Positions 1 through 7,532 of a stretch of DNA of 15,577 nucleotides are shown piece by piece; within the stretch, counting starts at the first letter, position 1; each line of letters starts with the position of its first letter. Both the position numbers and the translations under genes were made by a program. Source of the stretch: Grifola frondosa (Eukaryota > Basidiomycota > Agaricomycetes > Polyporales > Grifolaceae). The notes beneath the pieces are model-generated. The model saw nothing but the letters and a program-made list of their open reading frames with translations. It had not been told where the DNA came from and did no database searches. The DNA lies in contig LUGG01000069.1 of the NCBI GenBank assembly GCA_001683735.1, positions 1-15,577 on the forward strand, read 5' to 3'.

Positions 1-39
1 TGGCCCTTACCCTGATCGGTAAGGGCAGGGCAAGCGCCA
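1..39. repeat. GC-rich double-hairpin element in the cox3 intron 2 ORF
   Basis: Positions 3-11 (GCCCTTACC) and 18-26 (GGTAAGGGC) form a perfect 9-bp stem with a 6-nt loop. An outer TGGC (1-4) and GCCA (36-39) can also pair. The block is far more GC-rich than its surroundings and lies in a variable C-terminal part of the endonuclease ORF. It reads open on the minus strand up to the window edge. It shares the core CCCTGAT and a GGGC-AAG tail with the element at 5061-5099. It resembles mitochondrial double-hairpin elements or GC clusters. Confidence 0.7.
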
Positions 40-1103
40 AATCAATAGTTTTAAAACATGTTTTATCCTGTTTATTGTTATTAGTTGATAGTCTAAAATT
101 ATTCCAATTGGATCTAATTTCATTAATTAATGCAACTCCTTCAGCTAATCTATGGTAGCCGTTGTAAAAGATATTAACCAATATACACCAATCGTTAAAG
201 TCTTTTATTTTTTTACTGTGCAATTTTTGAAATTCGCAATCTTTTAAGGTTGGTATTATTACATTTTTTAAAACATGTATATTATTAAGATCTAAAATAC
301 ATGTAGGATTTGAATTAATTCTATTTTTACGTGGTTTAGTTATACTTAAAATTCCTGAATTCAAATACTCTTTAATTTTTTTTAATAATTCAAGTTCTTT
401 AATGTGATTTTCAAATTTAAATCTAGGACCAAAATTACTACAACTAAAAAACCATCGCCGTCGACAAAACCACCTAACCAATAATCAGTGATAGAGATAC
501 TGGAACTAAGACAAACTGATTCTTTTTTAATTTCATGGTAATATTTTATTATTTCTAGTTTACCTTCAGAAGATAAATGGTTTTTATTTTTAATTAATTT
601 AACAGCTTTTTCAAAAATTAAAAATTGAAAGTGTTTAGAACTATTTAATTGAAAAAAATTAAAAATAGGCAATATTACTTGTATTAAAGAGATTCGATCA
701 TTGACAAAATAATTGCACTTATTTCCAGAAACAGAAATTGTCCACATTGTAATTTTTTTTAATAAGTTTTAATAAATTTAAATCATCAATGTGAAGACCA
801 ATTTGGTAAGTAAGAACTAAACTATTATATTTGTTATCCTTAAAATTTCGTAAACTAATGTTGAAATTCCCTCAGCGTCAGTAAATCCTACTAGCCATTC
901 CAAAAAAGGTCTTTCTAAATAAAATATTTTTTGCCAGTCGAATTTAAATTAATAAAAGTTTATCTTTCTGATGATTACCAGATAAAAATGTATTATCTTC
1001 TTGTTTATAACTAAAGTGTTGACAAATATCATTAAATTTTCTAGTGTTATGAATTTTCTTAGATTTAAAAACGTGAATAAAAGTTTTGTAGGAGCTAACG
1101 TTA
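1..1103 (-). mobile_element. cox3 intron 2, group I, partial (3' end outside window)
   Basis: The intron begins just after a cox3 exon reading ...STGLHG, at a T residue as is usual for group I 5' splice sites (exon ends CATGGGT at 1104). No ribozyme core is visible in the part inside the window. The whole visible part is endonuclease ORF, so the core and the last cox3 exon must lie left of position 1. The boundary is inferred from cox3 family alignment and could move a few bases. Confidence 0.75.
1..1103 (-). pseudogene. LAGLIDADG homing endonuclease in cox3 intron 2, frameshifted and truncated by the window edge
   Basis: This is a double-motif LAGLIDADG intron endonuclease of the fungal mitochondrial type. 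It would cut intronless cox3 alleles to spread the intron. The ORF continues in frame from cox3 exon 2 (LTLAPTKLLFTFLNLRKF), so it is probably translated as an exon fusion and then processed. Motif 1 is EWLVGFTDAEG near 870-900, with a 1-nt gap directly after it; the frame then resumes as NFNISLRNFKDNKYNSLVL. Motif 2 is DYWLGGFVDGDG near 450-490, again followed by a frame change into PRFKFENHIKELELLKKIK. An intact middle block lies at 382-747. At least three single-base frame breaks occur, mostly in homopolymers. The C-terminus is off the window and contains a GC-rich hairpin insert. The family is certain; whether it is functional is unclear. Confidence 0.8.
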
Positions 1104-1296
1104 ACCCATGAAGACCAGTGGAAGCATAAAATGTTGTACCATAAATTGAATCTGAGATAGTGAAAGCTGCTTCTGAATATTCATAATATTGTAAACAAGT
1201 GAAAATAATAGCCAATACTATTGATAATAGAGTACCTAGAATAGCATCTTTTCTATTACCTTGTATTAAAGAATGATGTCCGTAAGTAATAAAGGC
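1104..1296 (-). CDS. cox3: cytochrome c oxidase subunit 3, exon 2
   Basis: This exon encodes 64 uninterrupted residues of COX3, a core inner-membrane subunit of respiratory complex IV. Recognisable blocks are TYGHHSLIQGNRKDAILG, the hydrophobic TLLSIVLAIIFTCLQYYEY, and AAFTISDSIYGTTFYASTG, which match the conserved middle helices of fungal COX3. The boundaries are inferred. Intron 1 ends in TTTG directly before GCC TTT ATT ACT TAC, and exon 1 ends ...LLSSG, so the join reads SSGAFITYGHH. The exon ends CATGGGT, with the following residues expected to be LHVIIG-like in a later exon outside the window. Unlike exon 1 it has no frame break. A start codon here would be an artefact: the translation start is at 3143. 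Confidence 0.93.
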
Positions 1297-1741
1297 CAAA
1301 TCTCAGTTATATAAAGTATAATAAATTATAATCTGCATATATAACCCTTGTATTTTATATAAATGTGTTTAGTTCAATTTTAAAAATAGCGATGCATTAG
1401 TATTGAAATTTATATAAAACCTTTGGAAAAGAAAAAATGGTGTTTGTTTTTTTCCCTTCGAGATTCCGACTGTACATTAAGCATCATACACCGTTGTCTT
1501 TAACGACTGGTGGTTAGATACCCATTGATGACCCAGTCTGTAGCGACTTTATATTATTTATGATATAAAATTATAATATAATAACCGGTCTTAGTATCAG
1601 ATATTTCCGTTAACCGTTTTCATCAATGTCGCCAAGATAGTTTAATTATTACTACTCCTTTTTATTGTGAGAAAAAGCTAGATTTAATAATTTAGATCTC
1701 CCCGTAGGACTAAGCGAAGTTCGTAAACTGAAGTTAAACTA

Positions 1742-1758
1742 AGCTAAATTATTTAGCT
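1742..1758. repeat. Short perfect inverted repeat in cox3 intron 1
   Basis: AGCTAAAT and ATTTAGCT flank a single T, giving a 17-nt near-perfect hairpin. It may be a peripheral helix of the group I intron. Confidence 0.6.
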
Positions 1759-1786
1759 GAATAAGAAAAAGAACAAAGTTTACCAG

Positions 1787-1801
1787 CTACGTACTACGTA
1801 G
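1787..1801. repeat. Short inverted repeat CTACGT-ACT-ACGTAG
   Basis: Two 6-nt arms around a 3-nt loop form a perfect hairpin in cox3 intron 1, 45 bases from the previous one. No known function. Confidence 0.6.
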
Positions 1802-1846
1802 AACAAGCTAAGAAAAAAAAACAAGGTTAGTGGTAAAAAAAAAAAG

Positions 1847-1864
1847 CTGCGCAGTGTCGCGACA
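1847..1864. repeat. Two abutting GC-rich palindromes
   Basis: CTGCGCAG (1847-1854) is a perfect 8-bp palindrome followed with no gap by TGTCGCGACA (1855-1864), a perfect 10-bp palindrome. The GC content contrasts sharply with the poly(A) run before it. This tandem layout recalls double-hairpin elements. Confidence 0.65.
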
Positions 1865-2006
1865 ACAATTTTCTTCTTATTTTTTATGACTTAGAAACAA
1901 TTTTTTTCTAGGACTATACGATTTTTTTATTCCAAGCTTTTCTTTATTTAATTATACTCAATATAAAGAGGTATAAATAAAGAGAAAACTCAGATAGAAG
2001 AATAAT

Positions 2007-2706
2007 TTATGAATTTAAAACTTTAGATGAGCCATGAATTTTATATAGTACTAGGATGAACATATGGTTCCCAATTGCTATAAATTTATTTAAATTAGAT
2101 TTTGGAATATATAACGAATACTTATTTACATGTCCTGTTTTATGTAAATTAGTATCAAGAGAATATAATTTTTCAATACCGAAGCTAAATATTGAACTTC
2201 TTTAAGGGTAAAACCATGAGTGCAAAAAGTGACTCCTTTTTTTTATGTAGAGTTCCATCATCCATAAGCCAAACAGCTAAAGCTAAAGGTGTTAAATAAG
2301 TTTCCAGGATTTGTGGGACTACTTTTCGGTTATTAGGATAAAAAGCATCGTAAATCCAGTTAAATGAACTATAAGTAAATGTTCTGAATCTAAGACAATA
2401 TAAAATCTTCCGTTTGGATCTTTTCTAGCTCTGATTACGGGGATTTCAAGTTTAGCATATCCATTAATACTTAATTCTCTATGTAACCACAATAATATTC
2501 AGCGTGAACACTAGATTGGTAAAAAGCAAAACGTGCACCTCTTGCACTTTTTCCATTGAAGCATCTCCTAATAAGGATCCTAATATATACTTAAAACTGG
2601 CATATTATGGGCCAATTCGTTTTTCAGCTGAAACTCTTAAAGTACTAAATGGTAAAGTTGCACTACATAAAATAACTTCAAAAAATAAATCGCATTTGTG
2701 GCAAAC
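2007..2706 (-). pseudogene. LAGLIDADG_2-type homing endonuclease remnant, cox3 intron 1
   Basis: Fragments in changing frames match the LAGLIDADG DNA endonuclease 2 family. The ORF continues in frame from exon 1 (SSGVCHKCDLFFEVIL), then RVSAEKRIGP, GSLLGDASMEK (first LAGLIDADG motif, near 2550-2580), ARGARFAFYQSSVHAEYY, SSPTNPGNLF, LTPLALAVWLMDDGTLHKK (second motif, near 2250-2300), and a C-terminal PYVHPST near 2060, ending at a stop at 2007. At least five frame changes of one base are needed to join these blocks, so as given it cannot encode a full protein. When whole, it would have been an exon-ORF fusion driving homing into cox3. The family call is firm from the block order; decay versus sequence error is not resolved. 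Confidence 0.8.
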
Positions 2707-3143
2707 ACCACTAGATAGTAATAAAATGTATTAAGTAAAGGTATTGCAAACGGATCTAAGCAGTTATACCTTGTGGGCCAGACACAACCCAATTCAACAG
2801 CGGTGATAAACTAGAATGAAAAATCCCAAAATACACTTAAGAAAGCAAAAACTTCACTAATAATAAATAAAACAACACCGATTGTTAATCCTTTTGAACT
2901 TGATTGTATGGCATCCTAAATAAGTACCTTCTATTATTATATCTCTAAACCATAAAGCCATACCATAGTTGTCAATATAAAACCTAAAGTTAATAAAGAA
3001 CACCATTAGGATAACCTTGCATATCATTACTGCACAATAGCCATTGTTAATAAAGAAAAACTAACTAAAATAGGCCAAGGAGAAATTTCAACTAAATGAT
3101 AAGGAAATTTTTGAAAAAAATTTCTAAGATTGATTGTTGTCAT
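2707..3143 (-). CDS. cox3: cytochrome c oxidase subunit 3, exon 1 (frame broken several times)
   Basis: The ATG at 3143 opens MTTINLRNFFQKFPYHLVEI followed by SPWPILVSFSLLTMAIV, the typical N-terminus of fungal COX3 (SPWP just before the first helix). Later blocks are RDIIIEGTYLG, KGLTIGVVLFIISEVFAFLS, HSSLSP-like, VELGCVWP, GITALDPFAIPLLNT and LLLSSG. They appear in the right order for the first four helices. They are not in one frame: about eight short gaps are required, for example TGGG-ATTTTTCAT where TGGGCATTTTTTCAT is expected, GGCCCACAAGG where two more C are expected, and GCTTAGAT where GCTTTAGAT is expected. Most gaps are in homopolymers, which points to read errors, because COX3 is normally essential. 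A non-functional copy is the alternative. Confidence 0.88.
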
Positions 3144-3149
3144 ATATGT

Positions 3150-3166
3150 AAAAAAAATTTTTTTTT
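3150..3166. repeat. A8T9 palindrome upstream of cox3
   Basis: Eight A followed by nine T, directly upstream of the cox3 ATG. It is one of at least six similar A(6-8)T(6-11) runs, at 3609-3622, 4117-4132, 4486-4499, 7779-7797 and 13218-13230. Two of these lie in rnl exons and one in the L2500 intron. Confidence 0.55.
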
Positions 3167-4156
3167 GATCAATTTAACTATAAATAATTAATATGAATAA
3201 TTAAAGACTAGACACCAAGGTAGAGACTTAATAAATTAAATTTGAATTTTTTTCTTTTTTAATTTATTGTCATATTAACAGATTGCTGTTAAAAACTGGT
3301 TGCTTAATTAGTAGTATAGGTTTATTTATACTAGTTCTTTTAAAATAAAAACATTTTAGTAAAATAATAATTATTAAAAATTAATAAAAATAGATTATTA
3401 ATAATCTCTTATAAAATTAAATAAAACTAAAATATTTATTAATATTAATTATTTAATACCCATAAAATTAAGTTATGAGTGGAATAGGTTTAATTTAAAA
3501 TTAAAAAAAAAAAGCTTAATTAGAAAGAAAAGAAACATTGTTGTAATAACAAAAGGATGACAAAGTCAGATAAAAAGTTAAAACCACGATAAATTAGAAT
3601 ACGGTCATAAAAAATTTTTTTTAAATTGAATTATATTTAATATAGTTATTCGTTCTATTTAATATAACCACTTTTTTAGTATTCAAAATAAATATTTTTT
3701 GGAAATATTTTAGATAAAGTTATCTATAATAGAAAATACAAAGAATTAAACAGCCTATAACAAACAATAACCACCCTAAAAAAAAATTAATAAATATTAT
3801 TTAAAAAAGTAGTAAAATTAAAATAAATTTTTTAATTAAACAAATTTGTTGTATTTATTATTGGTGTAAAAATTTAAAATATAAAAATAAATAAAAAATT
3901 AAAACTATAAAAAGGTCTATAATAACTCTATTAAATAATAAAACCAAAGAGAAAGAAAACAAATTACTTAAAAATTAAGCAATAAGTAATTTTCTAAATG
4001 GCTGTTTGATTAAAAAAATTAATAAAAAATAAGCCTTGCTTAGCTAAGAAAAACCTGGTAATATTATTTGACTATTTTGTTAAGGCTCCGGTATTAATAA
4101 GACTAGGCTAGTAAATAAAAAAAATTTTTTTTAATTAAGTCTATACCTTTATTTTT

Positions 4157-4195
4157 CCCTTGCCCCAAACTGACGGTTTAGCGCAGGCAGCAGGG
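4157..4195. repeat. GC-rich hairpin element downstream of rnl
   Basis: CCCTTGCC at the left pairs imperfectly with GGCAGCAGGG at the right, enclosing AAAC-TGACG-GTTT. The GC content stands out from the AT spacer. The left arm, CCCTTGCCCC, recalls the CCCTTACCC arm of the element at 1-39. It may be a member of the same double-hairpin family. Confidence 0.55.
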
Positions 4196-4289
4196 ATAAG
4201 AAGTATTAAAAATTAACAATTAATAACATCAAGTCTATTTAATAAATTAGTAATGCTAAACTAAATACTTCACAGTAATTTCATTTGCA

Positions 4290-4588
4290 TCCTATTTAGA
4301 AATGTTCTATTTCTTAAAAAAATTAGTTTATCCCAGATTATCTTAGCTCTACTGAGACCAGAGAGTCAGAAACATTTAAGAGAACTAATGATAGTATCTA
4401 GGGATAGCTTCCTGCTTAATATTCATTCAGCGCTTATCTATCATGTTTGTGGCTACCCAACTATGCATTTAATATATTGTTTATTAAAAAAAATTTTTTC
4501 AACAATTGGTACACTAGAGAACACAGCCTATTGATCCTTTCGTACTAGAAGGTCTGCCCTTTTTACTATTTTCCCTCCAGAAATAGGG
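4290..4588 (-). rRNA. rnl: rnl exon 9 (3' terminal; end of domain V and domain VI)
   Basis: The exon begins CCCTATTTCTGGAGGG, the E. coli CCCTATCTGCCG position after U2609. It holds the sarcin-ricin loop AGTACGAAAGGATC (elongation factor site) and GATAAGCGCTGAA of domain VI. An A8T6 run (4486-4499) sits in a variable helix. The 3' end is approximate. Confidence 0.88.
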
Positions 4589-4752
4589 CATGGCGATCAG
4601 ATTTATCATAAATTAATAAATTAGTCTATTTTTCTTTCGTATTCATTTTATTTTTAATTGTTATTATTAATTCTAAACCTTCAGTTGTAAGATGTTTTCC
4701 TTCACTCATTTTTAGCTACCTCAGAAAAGTCTAAAAGTCTAGTTTTACACCG

Positions 4753-4760
4753 CCTTCGGA
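4753..4760 (-). repeat. 8-bp GC insert TCCGAAGG in the L2609 endonuclease ORF
   Basis: On the minus strand TCCGAAGG lies between the codons for QNPI and the LLDFSEV block, where paralogues have only a short G-T/V-K linker. With the next base it could form a tiny stem around GAA. The same octamer is inserted in the L1670 paralogue at 12390-12397. Confidence 0.55.
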
Positions 4761-5060
4761 GAATTGGGTTTTGCTCAAACAATGGAATAATTTTTTTAGT
4801 TAGATCTACAAGTTAGTAATTTTGAAAACAAAAGAATTTTCACCGTTAATATTTACAATACCAGCATCCAGATGCAAAGCGATTAATTTCTAATAATTCT
4901 TTGTCTCTGCTATGTTGAGTAATACTAAATCTTATTTTACTTGATATCCAATTTTATTTGAACTAGATTTAAAAATATCAACAAAAAATTACCATCACCA
5001 CTAACGAAACCTGAATCCAATTAAAATCGGGATATTATTTGTTTTAATATGGTCTTTTTA

Positions 5061-5099
5061 CGCCTTCGCCCTGATAGCTATGGCTAGGCGCAAGGCTGG
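5061..5099. repeat. GC-rich hairpin element in the L2609 endonuclease ORF
   Basis: CGCC-TTC-GCC (5061-5070) can pair with GGC-TA-GGCG (5082-5090) around CTGATAGCTAT, and the tail CAAGGCTGG continues the GC-rich block. It sits between blocks homologous to NTVP and KRPY in a region that is variable between paralogues, so it looks like an insertion. It shares CCTTnnCCCTGATnG and the GGC-AAG tail with the element at 1-39. Confidence 0.65.
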
Positions 5100-5861
5100 A
5101 ACAGTGTTAATAAAATTAAATTTTAATTCATCTGAAATACCTAAATTTATAGAAGCTTTAATATTAATTATTTTTGCAAACCTTCCGTTTAAGATGAGCT
5201 TTATTTTGCATTAATTCTATATTTTTAAATAATTTAAAATCAGCTGCTTTTTGAGTTAAGAGGATAATTTGAAAAATGAGGAATTATTTATTTGTTAGAT
5301 CCTGAAGAGATTTACTCTAAACTAACTTCATTTTGAACGTCATTTTTAATTATGATCCCACATCCAAAAAATTATTTTATTTTTAATAATAAAGCTAAAT
5401 CTCAAGATGAAGACCAATTGTAAAAACTGATCGTACACTACAACCTAACATAGAATTTTTTTTTAAAACAAACTTGAAACTAGCTTCAGCGTCGCTGAAG
5501 CCAGTAACAAATATGGATTTAATTGAGAAGGGTTGACGCTAATTGTAGAAAATATAATTTATTTAATTTGTTAGAAAGGATTCTGACTTGATAATTTCTT
5601 TCGAAACCCATTAGAGTACACCTTAATTGCATTAATTTAGGTTAATACAATAACTACCGTCTACTCGTTGCTCTTTTACAGTACTAGATAATAATACTGA
5701 TTTAGATCCGCGAAACCCATTTTTCATTTATGACTTGTACCGTACCAGGTAATTATTCTGGCCACTTATAGCCTTCGACTATAGTTGGTACCATAAGCTT
5801 TAGGATGTCCCCGGAGTTTGATAGTTGTAGGCACAACAAGTGAGATCCTACTCCACAAAGC

Positions 5862-5886
5862 ACCATACTGACTCACGTCGTATTAA
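5862..5886 (-). rRNA. rnl: rnl exon 8, a 25-nt exon
   Basis: TTAATACGACGTGAGTCAG continuing to TATGGT aligns with E. coli about 2585-2609 (GAACGTCGTGAGACAG). It contains the equivalent of A2602 in the peptidyl-transferase ring. It is bounded by group I introns on both sides, each ending in G. Confidence 0.9.
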
Positions 5887-6208
5887 CAATTTGTTATCGA
5901 ATAGCTATTTATTTTCTTCAATAGTTCACACTATTGTTCAGACTATGTCATCATTAAAATAAATAAAACTACTAGGGTTTATAAAATCTAATGCTGGTTT
6001 TCTTGGGTAGTTATTTTATTAACTACCTAGTCGTTGAACGTTTCACTTTTGGATTAAAATTTAAATCTGAATAAGGAGCTTCGCTGCAAATTGTCTTAAA
6101 TCAACACCATGCCTTTGGCAGAGGTAAAAAAAATAATAAGAGATTTTGCAATTTACCCAATTTTCTAAATTACTAAACAATCATATTTAGGTTTGGGCTT
6201 AATATTAA
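5887..6208 (-). ncRNA. rnl group I intron at about L2584, without ORF
   Basis: This 322-nt ribozyme-only intron has 5' exon GAGTTGGGT and 3' exon TTAATACGACG. All core elements are visible: P-like AAATTGCAAAATC, Q-like GACAATTTGCAGCGAAGC, R GTTCAACGACTAGG (6024-6042), S GATGACATAGTCTGAAC (5936-5952) giving P7 GACTA/TAGTC, and a P9-like hairpin CAATAGTGTGAACTATTG. There is no room for an endonuclease. Confidence 0.9.
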
Positions 6209-6284
6209 ACCCAACTCACGTAACCTTTTAATCGGCGAACAGCCAACCCTACCAGCTTTTTCCCCCGGAGGATAGGTTGCTTAA
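6209..6284 (-). rRNA. rnl: rnl exon 7 (76 nt, domain V)
   Basis: The exon contains AACCTATCCTCCGGGGG, GGTTGGCTGTTCGCCGATTA and ACGTGAGTTGGGT, matching E. coli about 2512-2584. It joins CGATGTCGACT upstream and TTAATACGACG downstream. Confidence 0.93.
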
Positions 6285-6518
6285 CAATCTTATTATAAAA
6301 AAAGAACTTAAAGATTTAAGACTAGCTGCAAAGACTATATCTTTTCTTTATTAAAAAAAGAACATGAATGTATAGTCGTTGAGGAAAAATTTCCTGCTGA
6401 TTAACTTTAAAAAAATGAAAGTATTTTAACAAGATTTTGTAACTCATTTTGAAAGTACTTTCAGCATATAATTCATTTCGAAGTTTATATTATTATTATT
6501 AATTCTAAGGTTTTCGTA

Positions 6519-7110
6519 TTATTTTACGATATATCTATTTAATAGAAGTTTGTTAACCTTTTCTGCATATCTGACATTTTTTCATTAGTATTAAGAGCTG
6601 CTGCTGTAGCTAATTGAATCATATCTAGTAGTTATATTTGTATGAGTATCTATTATTTCAACAGGAAGTCTTTTTTTTGCATTATGTTTATTTAAGAACA
6701 CCCGCATTTTTTCTAGAGTATCTTTTGTATGTTATAACCTTTAGATGACCCACGTTTTTAAAATATTGTATTCCGGTTGTAATAAATCTATATAATACTG
6801 CCTTTTTCTTTACAGATATCTACAACACAATATTCATAATCTCTAATTGAAAGTTAATAACCGTATTAATTAAGCCCTATGATATACTATTAGATCTTTA
6901 GGATTAGAAATATAGATAATTAAAGTAGTCTTTAAATCTAATACCTAAATTTACGCTACTTCCTACTATATTTTACCGGAAATAAGATTTGTCCAAAGAT
7001 AAACTCCACTTTTTTTTCATTATCTTTAATAATTTGGCTTTCATAATATCTGCATTAGAGTAAGTCACTTCGATTTTTGTTAATAAATTATTTAGTTCAT
7101 TTCTTTTCAT
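6519..7110 (-). pseudogene. GIY-YIG homing endonuclease remnant in the L2511 intron
   Basis: From an ATG at 7110 the frame opens MKRNELNNLLTKIEVTYSNA. After a one-base shift it reads KSGVYLWTNLISGKI then VGSSVNLGIRF, the GIY...YVG catalytic region (GVY in place of GIY; the Y of YVG is lost in a frame break). Later blocks are YYIDLLQPEYNILKT, EKMRVFLNKHNAKKRLPVEI and TNITTRYDSI with AAALNT, resembling C-terminal NUMOD-type DNA-binding modules, ending at a stop at 6519. Five or more frame breaks occur. It is the same family as the L2431 ORF. It is either decayed or reflects read errors in this part of the window. Confidence 0.75.
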
Positions 7111-7305
7111 TATATATATATTATTTTTTAATTTATGATTAAAAAATAACTCAATTATTTTTATTTTTATAAATCAATTATCTTTGCATTTTAACTTTAT
7201 TAGCTTTAATTATATCATTTCTAAATTTTTTACCATTATTCACATTAAAAAAACACAAAATAATAAAAATAAAGATTGATATGATAAAAAATCGATAAGG
7301 TGATA

Positions 7306-7392
7306 TTACCGGTTTGCAGCCAGCCCAAGAGAAATTAATAAAAATTTATGCAGCTTACTGTAAGAGTAAGGACATTAGCTTGGCTGCGGTAA
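7306..7392. repeat. Interrupted long inverted repeat in the L2511 intron
   Basis: TTACC (7306-7310) with GCAGCCA (7316-7322) pairs with TGGCTGC (7381-7387) and GGTAA (7388-7392). The internal sequence CTTACTGTAAG forms a further small hairpin. It may be a peripheral helix of the intron RNA or a GC-rich hairpin insert. Confidence 0.55.
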
Positions 7393-7532
7393 GAAAAAGG
7401 TTGTTCTTCTACCTTTAGGCTAATCTTATTTATTAATTTAAAAAAATCCCAGTTATTAATACAGAATGAATATGTGCTGCCTTATACTTTAAGATAAAGT
7501 TAAGAATCTAATCATAAACTCCACCCTTTTTG

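Larger units (their letters stand above)
1297..2706 (-). mobile_element. cox3 intron 1, group I with 5' endonuclease ORF
   Basis: The intron separates cox3 exons at ...LLSSG / AFITYGHH. It follows an exon-terminal T (2707) and ends in G (1297). Group I core signatures sit in the 3' third: an R-like element with AGACTGGG (about 1527-1547 on the plus strand) and an S-like element with GTACAGTCGG (1466-1478), which can form the P7 pairing GACTG/CAGTC. The ORF lies 5' of the core. Between ORF and core (about 1640-2000) are several short hairpins but no gene. Between core and 3' splice site (1297-1460) I see only AT-rich sequence. Confidence 0.85.
3144..4289. other. AT-rich spacer between rnl and cox3
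   Basis: This 1.1-kb stretch is almost entirely A and T. I looked on both strands for tRNA hallmarks (T-loop GGTTCAAATCC-like sequence, CCT-type anticodon arms) and for atp8, nad or ribosomal protein motifs, and found none. It contains a perfect 16-nt palindrome AGATTATTAATAATCT (3392-3407), several A(n)T(n) palindromes, and one GC-rich hairpin just after rnl. One unconfirmed short hydrophobic open frame on the minus strand ends at 3720 (GWLLFVIGCLILCIFYYR) without an ATG. A promoter or RNA processing site may be present but cannot be recognised from sequence alone. Confidence 0.7.
4625..5740 (-). pseudogene. LAGLIDADG homing endonuclease remnant in the L2609 intron
   Basis: This is a paralogue of the L1670 and L1950 intron endonucleases. 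Recognisable blocks in different frames are GSKSVLLSSTVKEQRVDGSY, FVTGFSDAEASF (motif 1, near 5480-5515), SVRSVFTIGLHLE, ASINLGISDELKF, LDSGFVSGDGNF (motif 2, near 4990-5030), then LLDFSEVAKNE and HLTTEGLELIITIKNKMN before a stop at 4625. Many one-base frame breaks separate them. Two further inserts disrupt it: a 39-bp GC-rich hairpin (5061-5099) and the octamer at 4753-4760. In motif 1 the glycine that normally follows DAE is alanine. As given it cannot make a protein. Some breaks may be sequence errors, but the inserts are unlikely to be. Confidence 0.85.
4589..5861 (-). mobile_element. rnl group I intron at about L2609
   Basis: The intron lies between exon ends CAGTATGGT and CCCTATTTC, after T and ending in G. 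The core matches the L1670 and L1950 introns almost base for base: ACTATCAAACTCCGGGGA, GTGGCCAGAATAATTACC, an R element with CAACGAGTAGACGGTAG (5654-5673) and an S element with AAGGTGTACTCTAATGGG (5607-5625), pairing GAGTA/TACTC as P7. Compared with the other two copies this one lacks several bases, for example in ACCTGGTACGG and in the stretch before GGATCTAAATC. It contains a broken LAGLIDADG ORF. Confidence 0.88.
6285..7532 (-). mobile_element. rnl group I intron at about L2511 with GIY-YIG ORF
   Basis: Exons CGATGTCGACT and TTAAGCAACCTATCC flank this 1.25-kb intron, which ends in G at 6285. Core elements are near the 3' end: Q GTTAATCAGCAGGAAAT (6391-6402), R CCTCAACGACTATACAT (6369-6384) and S AAAAGATATAGTC (6332-6345), with P7 GACTA/TAGTC. 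The start ACTC-AAAAAGGGTG-GAGT can form P1. The ORF lies 5' of the core. The region 7110-7532 holds a long GC-containing inverted repeat and no gene. Confidence 0.87.

Noticed and set aside
2504..2734. A 76-codon plus-strand open frame
   Set aside because: It is the shadow of the cox3 exon 1/intron 1 boundary and its endonuclease on the minus strand.
3540..3610. Possible tRNA or small RNA in the spacer
   Set aside because: No cloverleaf or conserved loop sequences could be found on either strand.
3720..3800. Short hydrophobic minus-strand frame (GWLLFVIGCLILCIFYYR), possibly atp8- or nad-like
   Set aside because: It has no ATG, is about 26 codons between stops, and matches no mitochondrial subunit I can name; AT-rich DNA readily gives such frames.
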